The notes beneath the pieces were generated by a model, which worked only from the letters and a program-made list of their open reading frames with translations, was not told the origin of the DNA and searched no databases. From positions 1 to 11,057 of the forward strand of contig CAJOFP010000134.1 of assembly GCA_905233795.1 (NCBI GenBank): a stretch of 11,057 nucleotides of DNA, read 5' to 3'. Position 1 is the stretch's first letter; every line of letters begins with the position of its first letter. Source of the stretch: an uncultured Oscillibacter sp. GTDB taxonomy: Bacteria; Bacillota; Clostridia; Oscillospirales; Oscillospiraceae. The translations under genes and the position numbers were made by a program. This document shows positions 1 to 6,448 of this stretch, piece after piece.

Positions 1-718
1 TGATTTTCTCCAACGGCAAGCGATATAAGCGCATAGCTTCTATGACTTCCAAGCCTTTATTCATGAGCGTAGCGCAGTCAATCGTGATTTTCGGACCCAT
101 ACGCCAGTTGGGATGTTTTAACGCGTCTTCTTTCGTGATATTTTCCGTATCTTCCCACGATTTGCCGAAAAACGGTCCGCCGGAACAGGTTAATATTAAT
201 CTTTTAATCTCTTTTTGATCAATACAGCCCTGTACGCATTGAAAAATGGCGGAGTGTTCCGAATCTACAGGAACAATTTCGGCGTGATATTTTTCCGCTT
301 CGTCCATGACCAGTTCCCCGGCGCAGACCAGCGTTTCTTTATTGGCTAACGCGATCCGTTTTCCGGCGCGAATCGCCGCCAGCGTCGGGATTAATCCGGC
401 TACGCCGACAATCGCCGTCACAACCGTATCGGCGGCGACGGCGGCTTCGCTTAACGCGTCCGAACCGCCCAAAATTTTTATATTCATATCCGCGAGACGG
501 ACGCGCAAATCTTTCGCGGCGTCCTGATCTGACAAAACAATCAAATCCGGCTGAAATTTCCGCGCCTGTTGTTCAATTAAATTTCCGCCTGTACGCGCCG
601 TCAAAGCCTTGATTTTTATTCCCTGTTCCTCCGCCACTTCCAATGTCTGACGCCCAATCGAACCCGTTGAGCCCAGTATAGATATATTTATATTATTTAT
701 ATTATTCACGCTTCGCAT
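1..718 (-). CDS. dxr: 1-deoxy-D-xylulose 5-phosphate reductoisomerase, 3' part missing
   Basis: Converts DXP to 2-C-methyl-D-erythritol 4-phosphate with NADPH, the committed step of the MEP isoprenoid pathway, in the cytosol. The 239 visible residues cover the NADPH-binding N-terminal domain (GSTGSIG at 16-22, LANKETLV at 124-131) and most of the catalytic domain. The metal-ligand motif DSEH is at 152-155, SGGPF at 179-183, HPNW at 202-205 and MNKGLE at 219-224. The family is about 380 residues, so roughly 140 are outside the window. I chose ATG 718 because a GGGG stretch lies just upstream; an in-frame ATG at 733 is possible but has no ribosome site. The N-terminus carries an Asn/Ile tract encoded by A/T-only DNA. 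The usual Ser of the IDSAT motif is Cys (residue 215). It is the last visible gene of the pyrH operon and follows the traX-like gene by about 100 bp. Confidence 0.95.
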   Translation of the reverse strand, partial: MRSVNNINNINISILGSTGSIGRQTLEVAEEQGIKIKALTARTGGNLIEQQARKFQPDLIVLSDQDAAKDLRVRLADMNIKILGGSDALSEAAVAADTVVTAIVGVAGLIPTLAAIRAGKRIALANKETLVCAGELVMDEAEKYHAEIVPVDSEHSAIFQCVQGCIDQKEIKRLILTCSGGPFFGKSWEDTENITKEDALKHPNWRMGPKITIDCATLMNKGLEVIEAMRLYRLPLEKI

Positions 719-819
719 ACAACCCCGTTTCATGATTTCATATAGATATTATTTATATTTTTATTATATTATTATCATCCTGAATTTATCCTGAATAAAA
801 TTTTAATAATTTAATAAAA

Positions 820-1647
820 TTAATATCCCAGCGTCAGGCGGCGCACAAAATATAAGAAAATTAAATGCGCGGGATAATAATCTCCCCGTTGTCCGTTATA
901 AAATAAAATCATGATAATACAGGGCAAGCCGAAAATCTCCGTCCAACGATGATAAAAGAGATCATAAAGCAGGAACCATAGTATAATCGCGCGAATCGCC
1001 GCTAAATTGCGCGTCATTTGCGGATTTCGCAAAGCCTGTAATGACCCGTTCAGTTTATCAAAAAAGCGCGAAATATAAGGCGCGAGAATTTCCGCGTAAT
1101 AAATCAACGCGATGATCAGAACGCCCCACGCGCCGTAATCCGTATGGGCGGTTTCGGCGACCCATGCCAGCGCGAACATGGGCAGGACGCGTAAAAACGC
1201 GATAACAGGCGCGGGAATTTTATATAATTTTCCGCGCCGGATAATTTCCACGTCGCACATCATGCCCAACAATCCCAGCGCGAGCGTCCAGAAAACATTT
1301 TGATAATTCCAATCAATCGGGACGCGTATAAGAGCCAAGTCAAACGGGAGTTCTGATATAAGCGCGAAAATAAATAAATTTCTCAAATATTTCCAGCGGT
1401 TATGGCTGTATCTAAATCCTTCCACGAGCATAAAGCAATATAACGGGAAAGCGAAACGCCCGATATGTCGCAGCCATCTGTAAATCGGCCATTTTTCCGG
1501 CGTATAAAAAGACAGCATAAACGCGGACGCGGCGTGATCGATAAACATAGTGGCGACCGCCGCGAGTTTTAATATATAAGAATCCACAGGCGAATGATAG
1601 GGAAAAGACCGGATTTCCTGATAGATTGTTTGATTGTCTGAAGTCAT
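820..1647 (-). CDS. TraX-family multipass membrane protein
   Basis: A 275-residue polytopic membrane protein. It has the TraX-family pattern: KLAAVATMFIDH at 27-38 with the conserved Asp-His, GRFAFPLYCFMLVEGF at 63-78, FALISELPFDLA at 94-105, and QNVFWTLALGLL at 116-127. Further hydrophobic segments follow. The family is named after F-plasmid TraX, which N-acetylates pilin. Chromosomal homologues in Bacillota are common but have no assigned substrate, so acyl transfer to an envelope component is only an inference. Nothing nearby suggests conjugation. The gene lies between cdsA and dxr in the same direction, with spacers of 57 and about 100 bp and no terminator, so it is probably co-transcribed with the lipid and isoprenoid genes. 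The ribosome site before ATG 1647 is weak (AAGCGGA). Family call firm, function open. Confidence 0.85.
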   Translation of the reverse strand: MTSDNQTIYQEIRSFPYHSPVDSYILKLAAVATMFIDHAASAFMLSFYTPEKWPIYRWLRHIGRFAFPLYCFMLVEGFRYSHNRWKYLRNLFIFALISELPFDLALIRVPIDWNYQNVFWTLALGLLGMMCDVEIIRRGKLYKIPAPVIAFLRVLPMFALAWVAETAHTDYGAWGVLIIALIYYAEILAPYISRFFDKLNGSLQALRNPQMTRNLAAIRAIILWFLLYDLFYHRWTEIFGLPCIIMILFYNGQRGDYYPAHLIFLYFVRRLTLGY

Positions 1648-1704
1648 GATTTTTAATCCGCTTTCTGCAAAAAAATATAAAAATAATATAAATATATATT
1701 TATA

Positions 1705-2551
1705 TCACAGGATTTTCAGAATGATTTCAACGATGGGCGCGACAAAAAGAACGCTGTCAAATCTGTCTAAAACGCCGCCGTGATCTAAAAATAACCGCCC
1801 GTAATCTTTAATGCCGTATTGCCTTTTTATCAGCGAGAAAGACAAGTCGCCGATTTGCGCCGCGACGACGCGGTTCCAGACCGTGAAAAGGCGTATATAC
1901 AAATTGATTTAAAATCGCAAAAAATATCACGCCGCATAATAAATTGCCGATTAATCCGCCGACCGCGCCTTCTATTGTCTTATGCGGGCTGACATACGGC
2001 GTTAATTTATGTTTTCCGAAAGCGCGTCCGGCGAGATAGGCGAAAATATCGCAGGAAAACGAGAGAACGAACGGCAATAACAGCCATTCGCGGGGCAGTC
2101 CCAGATTATCCATACGCAAAAACGACGCGAAAGACCATGAAATCAGGATTCCAGAGAACAGCGCGGCCATAATCTGATCGAATTTCACCGCGCCTTCTCG
2201 CAGAATCGCCCATGTAAAAATCAATAACACGCCCGCGAGAGATACTATAACGGCATATTCCGTCCCGGCGTACCATGCCGGAACCGCCAGCGCGGACCAT
2301 ACCGCGCTGTATGCGCATAATATTTTTACCGTGTTTTTTGTATTTAAATTATTTTTATTATTATTTTTAATATTTTTATTTTTTCCGCCGGGATTGCGCG
2401 TATCCGGATGACGGCTGACGCAGTTTTGCAATTCCCAGCCCGCGACGCCGGACAGAACGCACAACGCCGCGAGCATGGCGTTCGGGCCAAGCCATATAAT
2501 TAAAATTAAAACCGGGACGCCTACCACCGCCACAAGGATTCTTGTATTCAT
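1705..2551 (-). pseudogene. cdsA: Phosphatidate cytidylyltransferase (CDP-diglyceride synthase), frameshifted as read
   Basis: CdsA makes CDP-diacylglycerol from phosphatidate and CTP at the membrane, the branch point for all bacterial phospholipids. The first frame runs from ATG 2551 (GGAG ten bases upstream) and shows hydrophobic helices, then DIFAYLAGRAFGKHKL and SPHKTIEGAVGG, both typical of the family. It then loses homology and stops at 1808. The C-terminal signature (AQIGDLSFSLIKRQ, then KDYG and HGGVLDRFDS) continues in another frame down to a stop at 1705. The span is 847 bp, one more than a multiple of three. Removing one base of the AAAA run at 1886-1889 would join the frames into a 281-residue protein of normal length. 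CdsA is normally essential, so a sequencing or assembly error is likelier than real loss. An A/T-only tract at 2341-2384 adds a Lys/Asn-rich cytoplasmic loop. Confidence 0.88.
2341..2384. repeat. A/T-only low-complexity tract inside cdsA
   Basis: Forty-four consecutive A/T bases within the coding region. On the minus strand they encode most of a Lys/Asn-rich stretch (KNKNIKNNNKNN and beyond) between two hydrophobic segments. The composition matches the A/T-only intergenic spacers of this window, suggesting the same expansion process has entered a tolerant loop. Confidence 0.8.
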
Positions 2552-2619
2552 AATCGTCTTTCTCCAAACAGAGCCTGATTAAGCGATAATTATTTATAAT
2601 ATAAATATAAATTTTATAA

Positions 2620-3369
2620 TTATTTATTATTAACCCCGCCGAAACGCCGTTCACGCTTTTGATAGGCGGCGATAGCGCGGTCAATTTCCGATTCCGTGAA
2701 ATCCGGCCAGAGCGTATCTGTGAAATAAAATTCCGTATAGGCGCACTGCCAGATTAAAAAATTGCTTAATCTCAATTCGCCGCCCGGACGGATTAAAATA
2801 TCCGGGTCGGGCAATCCCGCCGTGTCTAAAAGATTGGCGAAAAGATTTTCGTCCAGTTCATCGGGACGGCGTTTGCCCGCCGCGCAATCCGACGCGAAAC
2901 GCCGCGCCGCCCGTATAATCTCATCGCGTCCGCCGTAATTCAAACATACATTCGCGTGAAAATAATCTTCCGGCAGTCTTTCCGAGATTTCGTCCGTCTG
3001 ATGCGCCAGAGACTGTAATTCCGGCGAGACGGCGGACATGTCGCCGAAAAAGCGCAGGCGCACATGATCGCGCTCCAGACTTTCAATCGCCTCTAAAAGA
3101 TACGTCCGAAACAGACCCATAATAAAATTAACTTCATCTTTTGAGCGTTTCCAGTTTTCCGTTGAAAAGGCGTAGACCGTCAGAGACCGGACGCCGATTT
3201 TATGACAATACGCCTGTATGCGTCGAAGCGTCTCCGCGCCGACTTTATGCCCGACAGTCCGGGGCAGACCGCGCCGCGTGGCCCAGCGTCCGTTGCCGTC
3301 CATGATAATAGCGATATGGCGGGGCGGCTCCGGCCCCGCCGCGTTTATAAGATTTTTTTGTTCAGACAT
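2620..3369 (-). CDS. uppS: Undecaprenyl diphosphate synthase (isoprenyl transferase)
   Basis: Condenses eight isopentenyl diphosphates onto farnesyl diphosphate in cis configuration to make the C55 carrier for peptidoglycan and wall polymers; a cytosolic/peripheral homodimer. With the chosen start it is 249 residues, normal for the family. Visible motifs are HIAIIMDGNGRWA at 18-30 with catalytic Asp24, LTVYAFSTENW at 63-73, NYGGRDEI at 144-151, and DPDILIRPGGELRLSNF at 188-204. The usual RTSGE segment reads RPGGE, a tolerated variation. I chose ATG 3369 because GGGTGA lies six bases upstream; an in-frame GTG at 3378 has no ribosome site. It lies 43 bp after frr and 68 bp before cdsA, the usual Bacillota neighbours, and shares the isoprenoid branch with dxr. 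Confidence 0.97.
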   Translation of the reverse strand: MSEQKNLINAAGPEPPRHIAIIMDGNGRWATRRGLPRTVGHKVGAETLRRIQAYCHKIGVRSLTVYAFSTENWKRSKDEVNFIMGLFRTYLLEAIESLERDHVRLRFFGDMSAVSPELQSLAHQTDEISERLPEDYFHANVCLNYGGRDEIIRAARRFASDCAAGKRRPDELDENLFANLLDTAGLPDPDILIRPGGELRLSNFLIWQCAYTEFYFTDTLWPDFTESEIDRAIAAYQKRERRFGGVNNK

Positions 3370-3412
3370 CGCTTTCACCCGATAATAATATTATATATTT
3401 ATAATAATTATA

Positions 3413-3970
3413 TTATACGGCCATTAATTCTTTCTCTTTTTTCGCAAGCAATTCGTCTAATTGCTTGCAGTGATCGTCCGTCAGCTTTTGCAAATCTTTT
3501 TCGGCTTCTTTCAAATCATCTTCCGTGATTTCGGATTTCTTTTCCTGCTTTTTAAAATAATCCACCGCGTCCCGGCGGATATTCCGAATGGCGACTTTGC
3601 CGCCCTCGGCGTATTTGCGAATTTGCTTGACCAGTTCTTTCCGGCGTTCTTCCGTCAACTGCGGAAACGCGAGACGAAGCGACGTTCCGTCATTCTGCGG
3701 ATGAATGCCCAAATCCGAATTTTGAATGGCGCGTTCGATGGCGCGTAAAGACGATTTATCCCACGGGGAGATCAGCAAAGTTCTCGCGTCGGGGGACGAA
3801 ATCGACGCGATTTGTTGAATCGGCGTCGGGGCGCCGTAATAATCCACCATAATGCGATCCAATACGGCGGCGTTGGCGCGTCCGGCGCGGACGGCGGCGA
3901 AATCCGCCGACACGGATTCAATGCTTTTGCGCATTTTGTCCTCATAGACTTTATATTCGTCTTTTAACAT
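3413..3970 (-). CDS. frr: Ribosome recycling factor
   Basis: With EF-G it splits the post-termination ribosome complex, acting in the cytosol. The product is 185 residues, the standard length. It opens MLKDEYKVYEDKM and contains the family's helix-forming VRAGRANAAVLDRI segment, the DYYGAPTPIQQIASI stretch leading into the second domain, and the C-terminal RNIRRDAVDYFKK and ITEDDLKEAEKDLQKLTD helices. Start ATG 3970 has AAGGAAG about six bases upstream. An in-frame GTG at 3994 would add eight non-homologous residues and was rejected. It is the second gene of the operon, 72 bp after pyrH across an A/T-only spacer. Confidence 0.97.
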   Translation of the reverse strand: MLKDEYKVYEDKMRKSIESVSADFAAVRAGRANAAVLDRIMVDYYGAPTPIQQIASISSPDARTLLISPWDKSSLRAIERAIQNSDLGIHPQNDGTSLRLAFPQLTEERRKELVKQIRKYAEGGKVAIRNIRRDAVDYFKKQEKKSEITEDDLKEAEKDLQKLTDDHCKQLDELLAKKEKELMAV

Positions 3971-4042
3971 GACAATCTTCCTTTCCTGAATCACCCGTGA
4001 ATTTATAAAATTTATAAAATAATATAAATATTTAAATTTATT

Positions 4043-4756
4043 TTAATTTTCGCTCACGAGAGTGCCGATAGACTCGCCTTTTAAAATGCGCGTGATATTC
4101 TCCGGGTCTTTCACGGCGAATACCCGGATAGGGATATGATTTTCCATAGCGAGAGAAGTCGCGGTCAAATCCATGACGCCCAGACGTTTCTCAAGCGTTT
4201 CGGAATAAGAAATTTTATCATAACGCGTCGCGTTCGGATATTTTACCGGGTCCGCCGAATATACGCCGTCGATATTTTTCGCCAATAAAATCAAATCGGC
4301 GTGCAGTTCGACGGCTTTTAAAACGGCGCCCGTATCGGTTGAGAAATAGGGCGAACCGGTACCCGCGCCGAAAATTACCACGCGGCCCTGTTTTAAATTC
4401 TCATCGGCGGATCTGTAAGTATACGAATCCGCGACCGTGGGAATGGCAATCGCCGTCTGTACCCGGACGGGAATATTTTTCTGTTCGCATACATCGGCCA
4501 CGGCCAGACAGTTCATGACTGTGGCGAGCATTCCGATATGATCCGACCGCGAGCGTTCTATTTGAACATTTTTCGCGCCCCGCCAAAAATTGCCGCCGCC
4601 GACGACTATACCGATTTGCACGCCCAGCGCGAGACTGTCTTGAAGCGCGTCGCACAGTTGACTGATCATATTAAAATCCAGTCCGTGACCCTGATCGCCG
4701 GCCAGCGCCTCGCCGCTTACTTTCAGAAGGACGCGTTTATAAACAGGTTCCGCCAT
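4043..4756 (-). CDS. pyrH: Uridylate kinase (UMP kinase)
   Basis: Phosphorylates UMP to UDP with ATP in pyrimidine nucleotide synthesis; a cytosolic hexamer of the amino-acid-kinase fold. The 237 residues are normal length. Key segments are LLKVSGEALAG at 10-20 (phosphate-binding Lys12), the GGGNFWRG loop at 53-60, the DHIGMLAT stretch at 72-79, GAGTGSPYFSTDTGA at 130-144 near the nucleotide site, and LLAKNIDGVYSADP at 157-170. ATG 4756 lies seven bases after a strong GGAGGTG site. Another ATG five bases upstream is out of frame. It is the first gene of the operon, behind two tandem promoters. The usual upstream rpsB-tsf pair is absent; a divergent region and a sporulation-type gene lie there instead. 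Confidence 0.97.
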   Translation of the reverse strand: MAEPVYKRVLLKVSGEALAGDQGHGLDFNMISQLCDALQDSLALGVQIGIVVGGGNFWRGAKNVQIERSRSDHIGMLATVMNCLAVADVCEQKNIPVRVQTAIAIPTVADSYTYRSADENLKQGRVVIFGAGTGSPYFSTDTGAVLKAVELHADLILLAKNIDGVYSADPVKYPNATRYDKISYSETLEKRLGVMDLTATSLAMENHIPIRVFAVKDPENITRILKGESIGTLVSEN

Positions 4757-4874
4757 CTCATGACACCTCCAGAAATTTTTTATCCCGTGATAATATAATT
4801 ATAAATTATAAACAATCTTGATTTTATAAACTAATTGCTTTTTCGTGTATTCATTCGCGTATCAATTTATATTT

Positions 4875-4903
4875 AAGATAACAAATATTCCGCCTGATGT
4901 CAA
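4875..4903 (-). promoter_or_regulatory. Proximal housekeeping promoter for the pyrH operon
   Basis: On the minus strand, a perfect TTGACA -35 (4898-4903) lies 17 bp before a TATCTT -10 (4875-4880, four of six consensus bases), about 120 bp upstream of pyrH. The leader between is A/T-rich and I see no attenuator or riboswitch-like fold in it. Confidence 0.6.
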
Positions 4904-4939
4904 GCGTTTGAAATTTTCTGTTGATTTTTATAATCTAAT

Positions 4940-4968
4940 TTTATAATCTTAATATTTTTATCCGTCAA
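4940..4968 (-). promoter_or_regulatory. Distal housekeeping promoter for the pyrH operon
   Basis: On the minus strand, TTGACG (4963-4968) and TATAAA (4940-4945) are separated by exactly 17 bp, each with one mismatch to the vegetative sigma consensus. It lies 65 bp upstream of the proximal promoter in the same direction, so the operon probably has two starts. Confidence 0.55.
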
Positions 4969-5038
4969 GATTGCGCGTTAGCGTCCCAATATTATCAATA
5001 AAACAATAAAAGTACAAATAGCGGAAAATTGTCCGGGC

Positions 5039-5068
5039 TTGACAGCGGCGCGGCGGATATGCTATGAT
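5039..5068 (+). promoter_or_regulatory. Plus-strand vegetative promoter with extended -10
   Basis: TTGACA (5039-5044), an 18-bp GC-rich spacer, then TATGAT (5063-5068) preceded by TG at -15/-14 form one of the best sigma-A matches in the window. A perfect 15-bp palindrome of A/T bases (5070-5084) overlaps the expected start site and could bind a regulator, though in such A/T-rich DNA it may be chance. No recognisable gene follows on the plus strand before 6449. Confidence 0.5.
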
Positions 5069-5095
5069 AATTTTATTATAAAATCCTGACGCGAT

Positions 5096-5170
5096 ATGCG
5101 ATATGATTTTATATTTCGCAATATTTTCGCCTTTTTTACTGTCTTTTTCTATTTTTTCGCCGTGAAATGA
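5096..5170 (+). CDS. Possible 24-residue Phe-rich hydrophobic peptide
   Basis: ATG 5096 opens a 24-codon frame ending TGA 5168-5170, just downstream of the promoter at 5039-5068. The product is MRYDF followed by a stretch dominated by Phe, Ile and Val, enough for one membrane span, and ends in a Lys. There is no convincing ribosome site before the ATG, and T-rich DNA readily gives Phe-rich frames by chance. It could be a small membrane peptide, or the promoter could instead make a non-coding RNA running antisense to the terminator and 3' end of the M23 gene. Treat as a candidate only. Confidence 0.2.
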   Translation: MRYDFIFRNIFAFFTVFFYFFAVK

Positions 5171-5196
5171 AATGGACTTGAAATAAAATCGCATGG

Positions 5197-5222
5197 AAAA
5201 ACGGCGCCGGATACCGGCGCCG
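5197..5222 (-). terminator. Rho-independent terminator of the M23 gene
   Basis: On the minus strand a 9-bp all-G/C stem (CGGCGCCGG / CCGGCGCCG) with a TAT loop is followed directly by five T. It begins 20 bp after the stop codon of the M23 reading frame at 5243, which indicates the C-terminal frame is the genuine gene end. Confidence 0.85.
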
Positions 5223-5242
5223 CCGTTGTTTGTCGTGTCGGA

Positions 5243-6162
5243 TCAATCCGGCAGATATGCGGCGGGATCCGCCGCCGCGCCGTCCTCCCGGACGGAGAAA
5301 TGCAAATGCGGTTCCACAGCCGCTTCTATAGGCCCGCTCGTTCCGACAAAGCCGATGACTTGTCCGGCGGATACCTCGTCGCCCGCTTCTACTTCAGGAT
5401 TGTCTCCCAAACAGGCGTAAATCGTCTCAAGAAATTAGATGCCGATGGTGAGCTTGCATTCCCGATGATTGCCGCTAATGATGCTTACGCGATGTCCACG
5501 CCGTCATGGGTTCGCCAATCCCGGAGCGTTTCGTTATAAAGCAATTCATCCATGGAAAACGCCGTCACGGTTTCGCCGTCAAGAGGCAGCGTGACAAAAC
5601 GGGGCGCGTCATTCGGGGCGCGGTTCGTGACCGTCGGCGTAGGCGTGACGGATACGGCGTTCTCATCCGTCGTTGGGGACGCTTCCGGCGTGGGGGACGC
5701 GGATTTGGAGCCGCCTAAGCCGAATCTCAACGCTGTTTCTTCCGGTTCGTTATTGGATATATCGCTTGATTGCGCGTCCGACGCGCCGTCTGATACATCG
5801 CTTGATTTTGAATCGGCGTTGTTATTCGCTTTTTCACTCAGTTCGACGGCTCTTGTGTCGGGCAGTTCCGGATTGGCGTCCCACGCCGGATTATTTTCCG
5901 GCGCGTCGTCCGGCTGATCCGGCTGATTTGATTGATCTGAAATATCCGCGTCGCCGGATATGGCGGCGTCTGAAAGATGAAAATCACCCGGCTCCTGATC
6001 CGGCATACGCGCCGGGGCGGATACGATAGCCGTCTGATTGCGCGCCGCGGCGGGACTGTTTTTTAAAATTCGATACCCGCCGATTCCCGCCGCCGCGAGG
6101 CATATCGCAAGGACGGCGTAAAGTCCGGCGCCTGATGAAGGCCGTTTATGCTTCCGTTCCAT
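5243..6162 (-). pseudogene. spoIIQ: SpoIIQ-like M23 (LytM) membrane peptidase, disrupted chimera
   Basis: The product would be a bitopic membrane protein: an N-terminal helix (YAVLAICLAAAGIGGYRIL), a long Asp/Ser/Pro-rich linker, then an extracellular M23 domain. The N-terminal part reads to HDGVDIA (the zinc-ligand HxxxD) and then meets a stop at 5485-5487. The C-terminal part, in another frame, begins TIYACLGD and ends with EPHLHFSVREDG and AAYLPD at 5243. Between them lie only about 66 bp, and these do not encode M23 sequence; a whole domain needs about 36 residues there. The start is ATG 6162, with GGAGGG six bases upstream; an earlier in-frame start at 6204 lacks a site. The phrase DELLYNETLRDWRTHDGVDIA-like resembles clostridial SpoIIQ, the forespore partner of SpoIIIAH. 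A sigmaF/G-like promoter supports that. As read it is inactive, unless the central patch is an assembly error. Confidence 0.8.
5411..5491 (+). pseudogene. ahcY: Fragment resembling S-adenosylhomocysteine hydrolase, embedded in the M23 gene
   Basis: Read on the plus strand, this stretch encodes TGVNRLKKLDADGE followed by LAFPMIAANDAYA. That matches, from memory of the family, the conserved AdoHcy hydrolase segment that begins TTTGV.RL and contains FP.IA.NDA before the NAD-binding DNRYGTG motif. The match stops abruptly at both ends, where the DNA becomes antisense M23. The first 18 bp (5411-5428) can be read both as AdoHcy hydrolase TGVNRL and, on the minus strand, as M23 ETIYAC, so the left junction has long microhomology. 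Codon choice (GGT GAG CTT GCA TTC) differs from neighbouring genes, which prefer GGC, GAA and TTG. Clearly non-functional on its own. It may be captured DNA or a chimeric-assembly artefact. Confidence 0.55.
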
Positions 6163-6232
6163 GTAAACCCTCCAGTTCAAGATAAAATAGCGATTTGAGA
6201 TCATTCCAGAAAGTCAATTTGGAATCCAAGGG

Positions 6233-6262
6233 AAGTATGGCCTTTTTGCTTGAAATTCATAC
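6233..6262 (-). promoter_or_regulatory. Forespore sigmaF/sigmaG-like promoter of the M23 gene
   Basis: On the minus strand GTATG (6258-6262) is followed 15 bp later by GGCCATACTT (6233-6242). Read as sigmaG, GNATR-18-CATNHTA matches at all but the last base. Read as sigmaF, the GG..A.A.T pattern of the -10 is also present. It ends about 70 bp upstream of ATG 6162, a sensible leader length. Known spoIIQ is transcribed in the forespore, so position and family agree. Confidence 0.5.
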
Positions 6263-6356
6263 ATGATTTTTTTGATATTTGATTTTATATAATCGCGTGG
6301 GAAAATCCGGCGAAAAATTTGATAATAATTTTATATTTGCCTATGCGTTACAGTGA

Positions 6357-6388
6357 AAAATCATAAAATTTATAAATTCTATGATTTT
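6357..6388. repeat. Inverted repeat in the divergent intergenic region
   Basis: Perfect 9-bp arms AAAATCATA (6357-6365) and TATGATTTT (6380-6388) flank a 14-bp A/T-rich centre, 60 bp upstream of the membrane-fusion gene. This is the only notable structure in the 286-bp spacer between the M23 start and ATG 6449, besides a TATAAT at 6288-6293 with no good -35. It could be an operator for the efflux genes, or a weak hairpin. Confidence 0.35.
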
Positions 6389-6448
6389 CGCGTGAATATT
6401 TAAAATATTAATTAAATATATAGAGAAATATGGAACGGAGACGGAATA

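Noticed and set aside
1886..1889. Programmed +1 frameshifting in cdsA
   Set aside because: No known recoding in this family, no rare-codon or stop-codon stall at the site, and a short homopolymer error explains it more simply.
2376..2684. Minus-strand 102-codon open frame across the uppS-cdsA junction
   Set aside because: It overlaps both real genes in another frame, has an Ile/Tyr/Asn stretch from A/T-only spacer DNA and no family resemblance.
4958..5194. Minus-strand 78-codon frame between the M23 terminator and pyrH promoters
   Set aside because: No ribosome site, no recognisable motif, and it runs over the distal pyrH promoter.
5552..6029. Plus-strand open frames under the M23 linker region
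   Set aside because: The minus-strand frame has a start, a ribosome site, a membrane helix and M23 motifs; the plus-strand frames are shadows of its Ser/Asp/Pro-rich linker.
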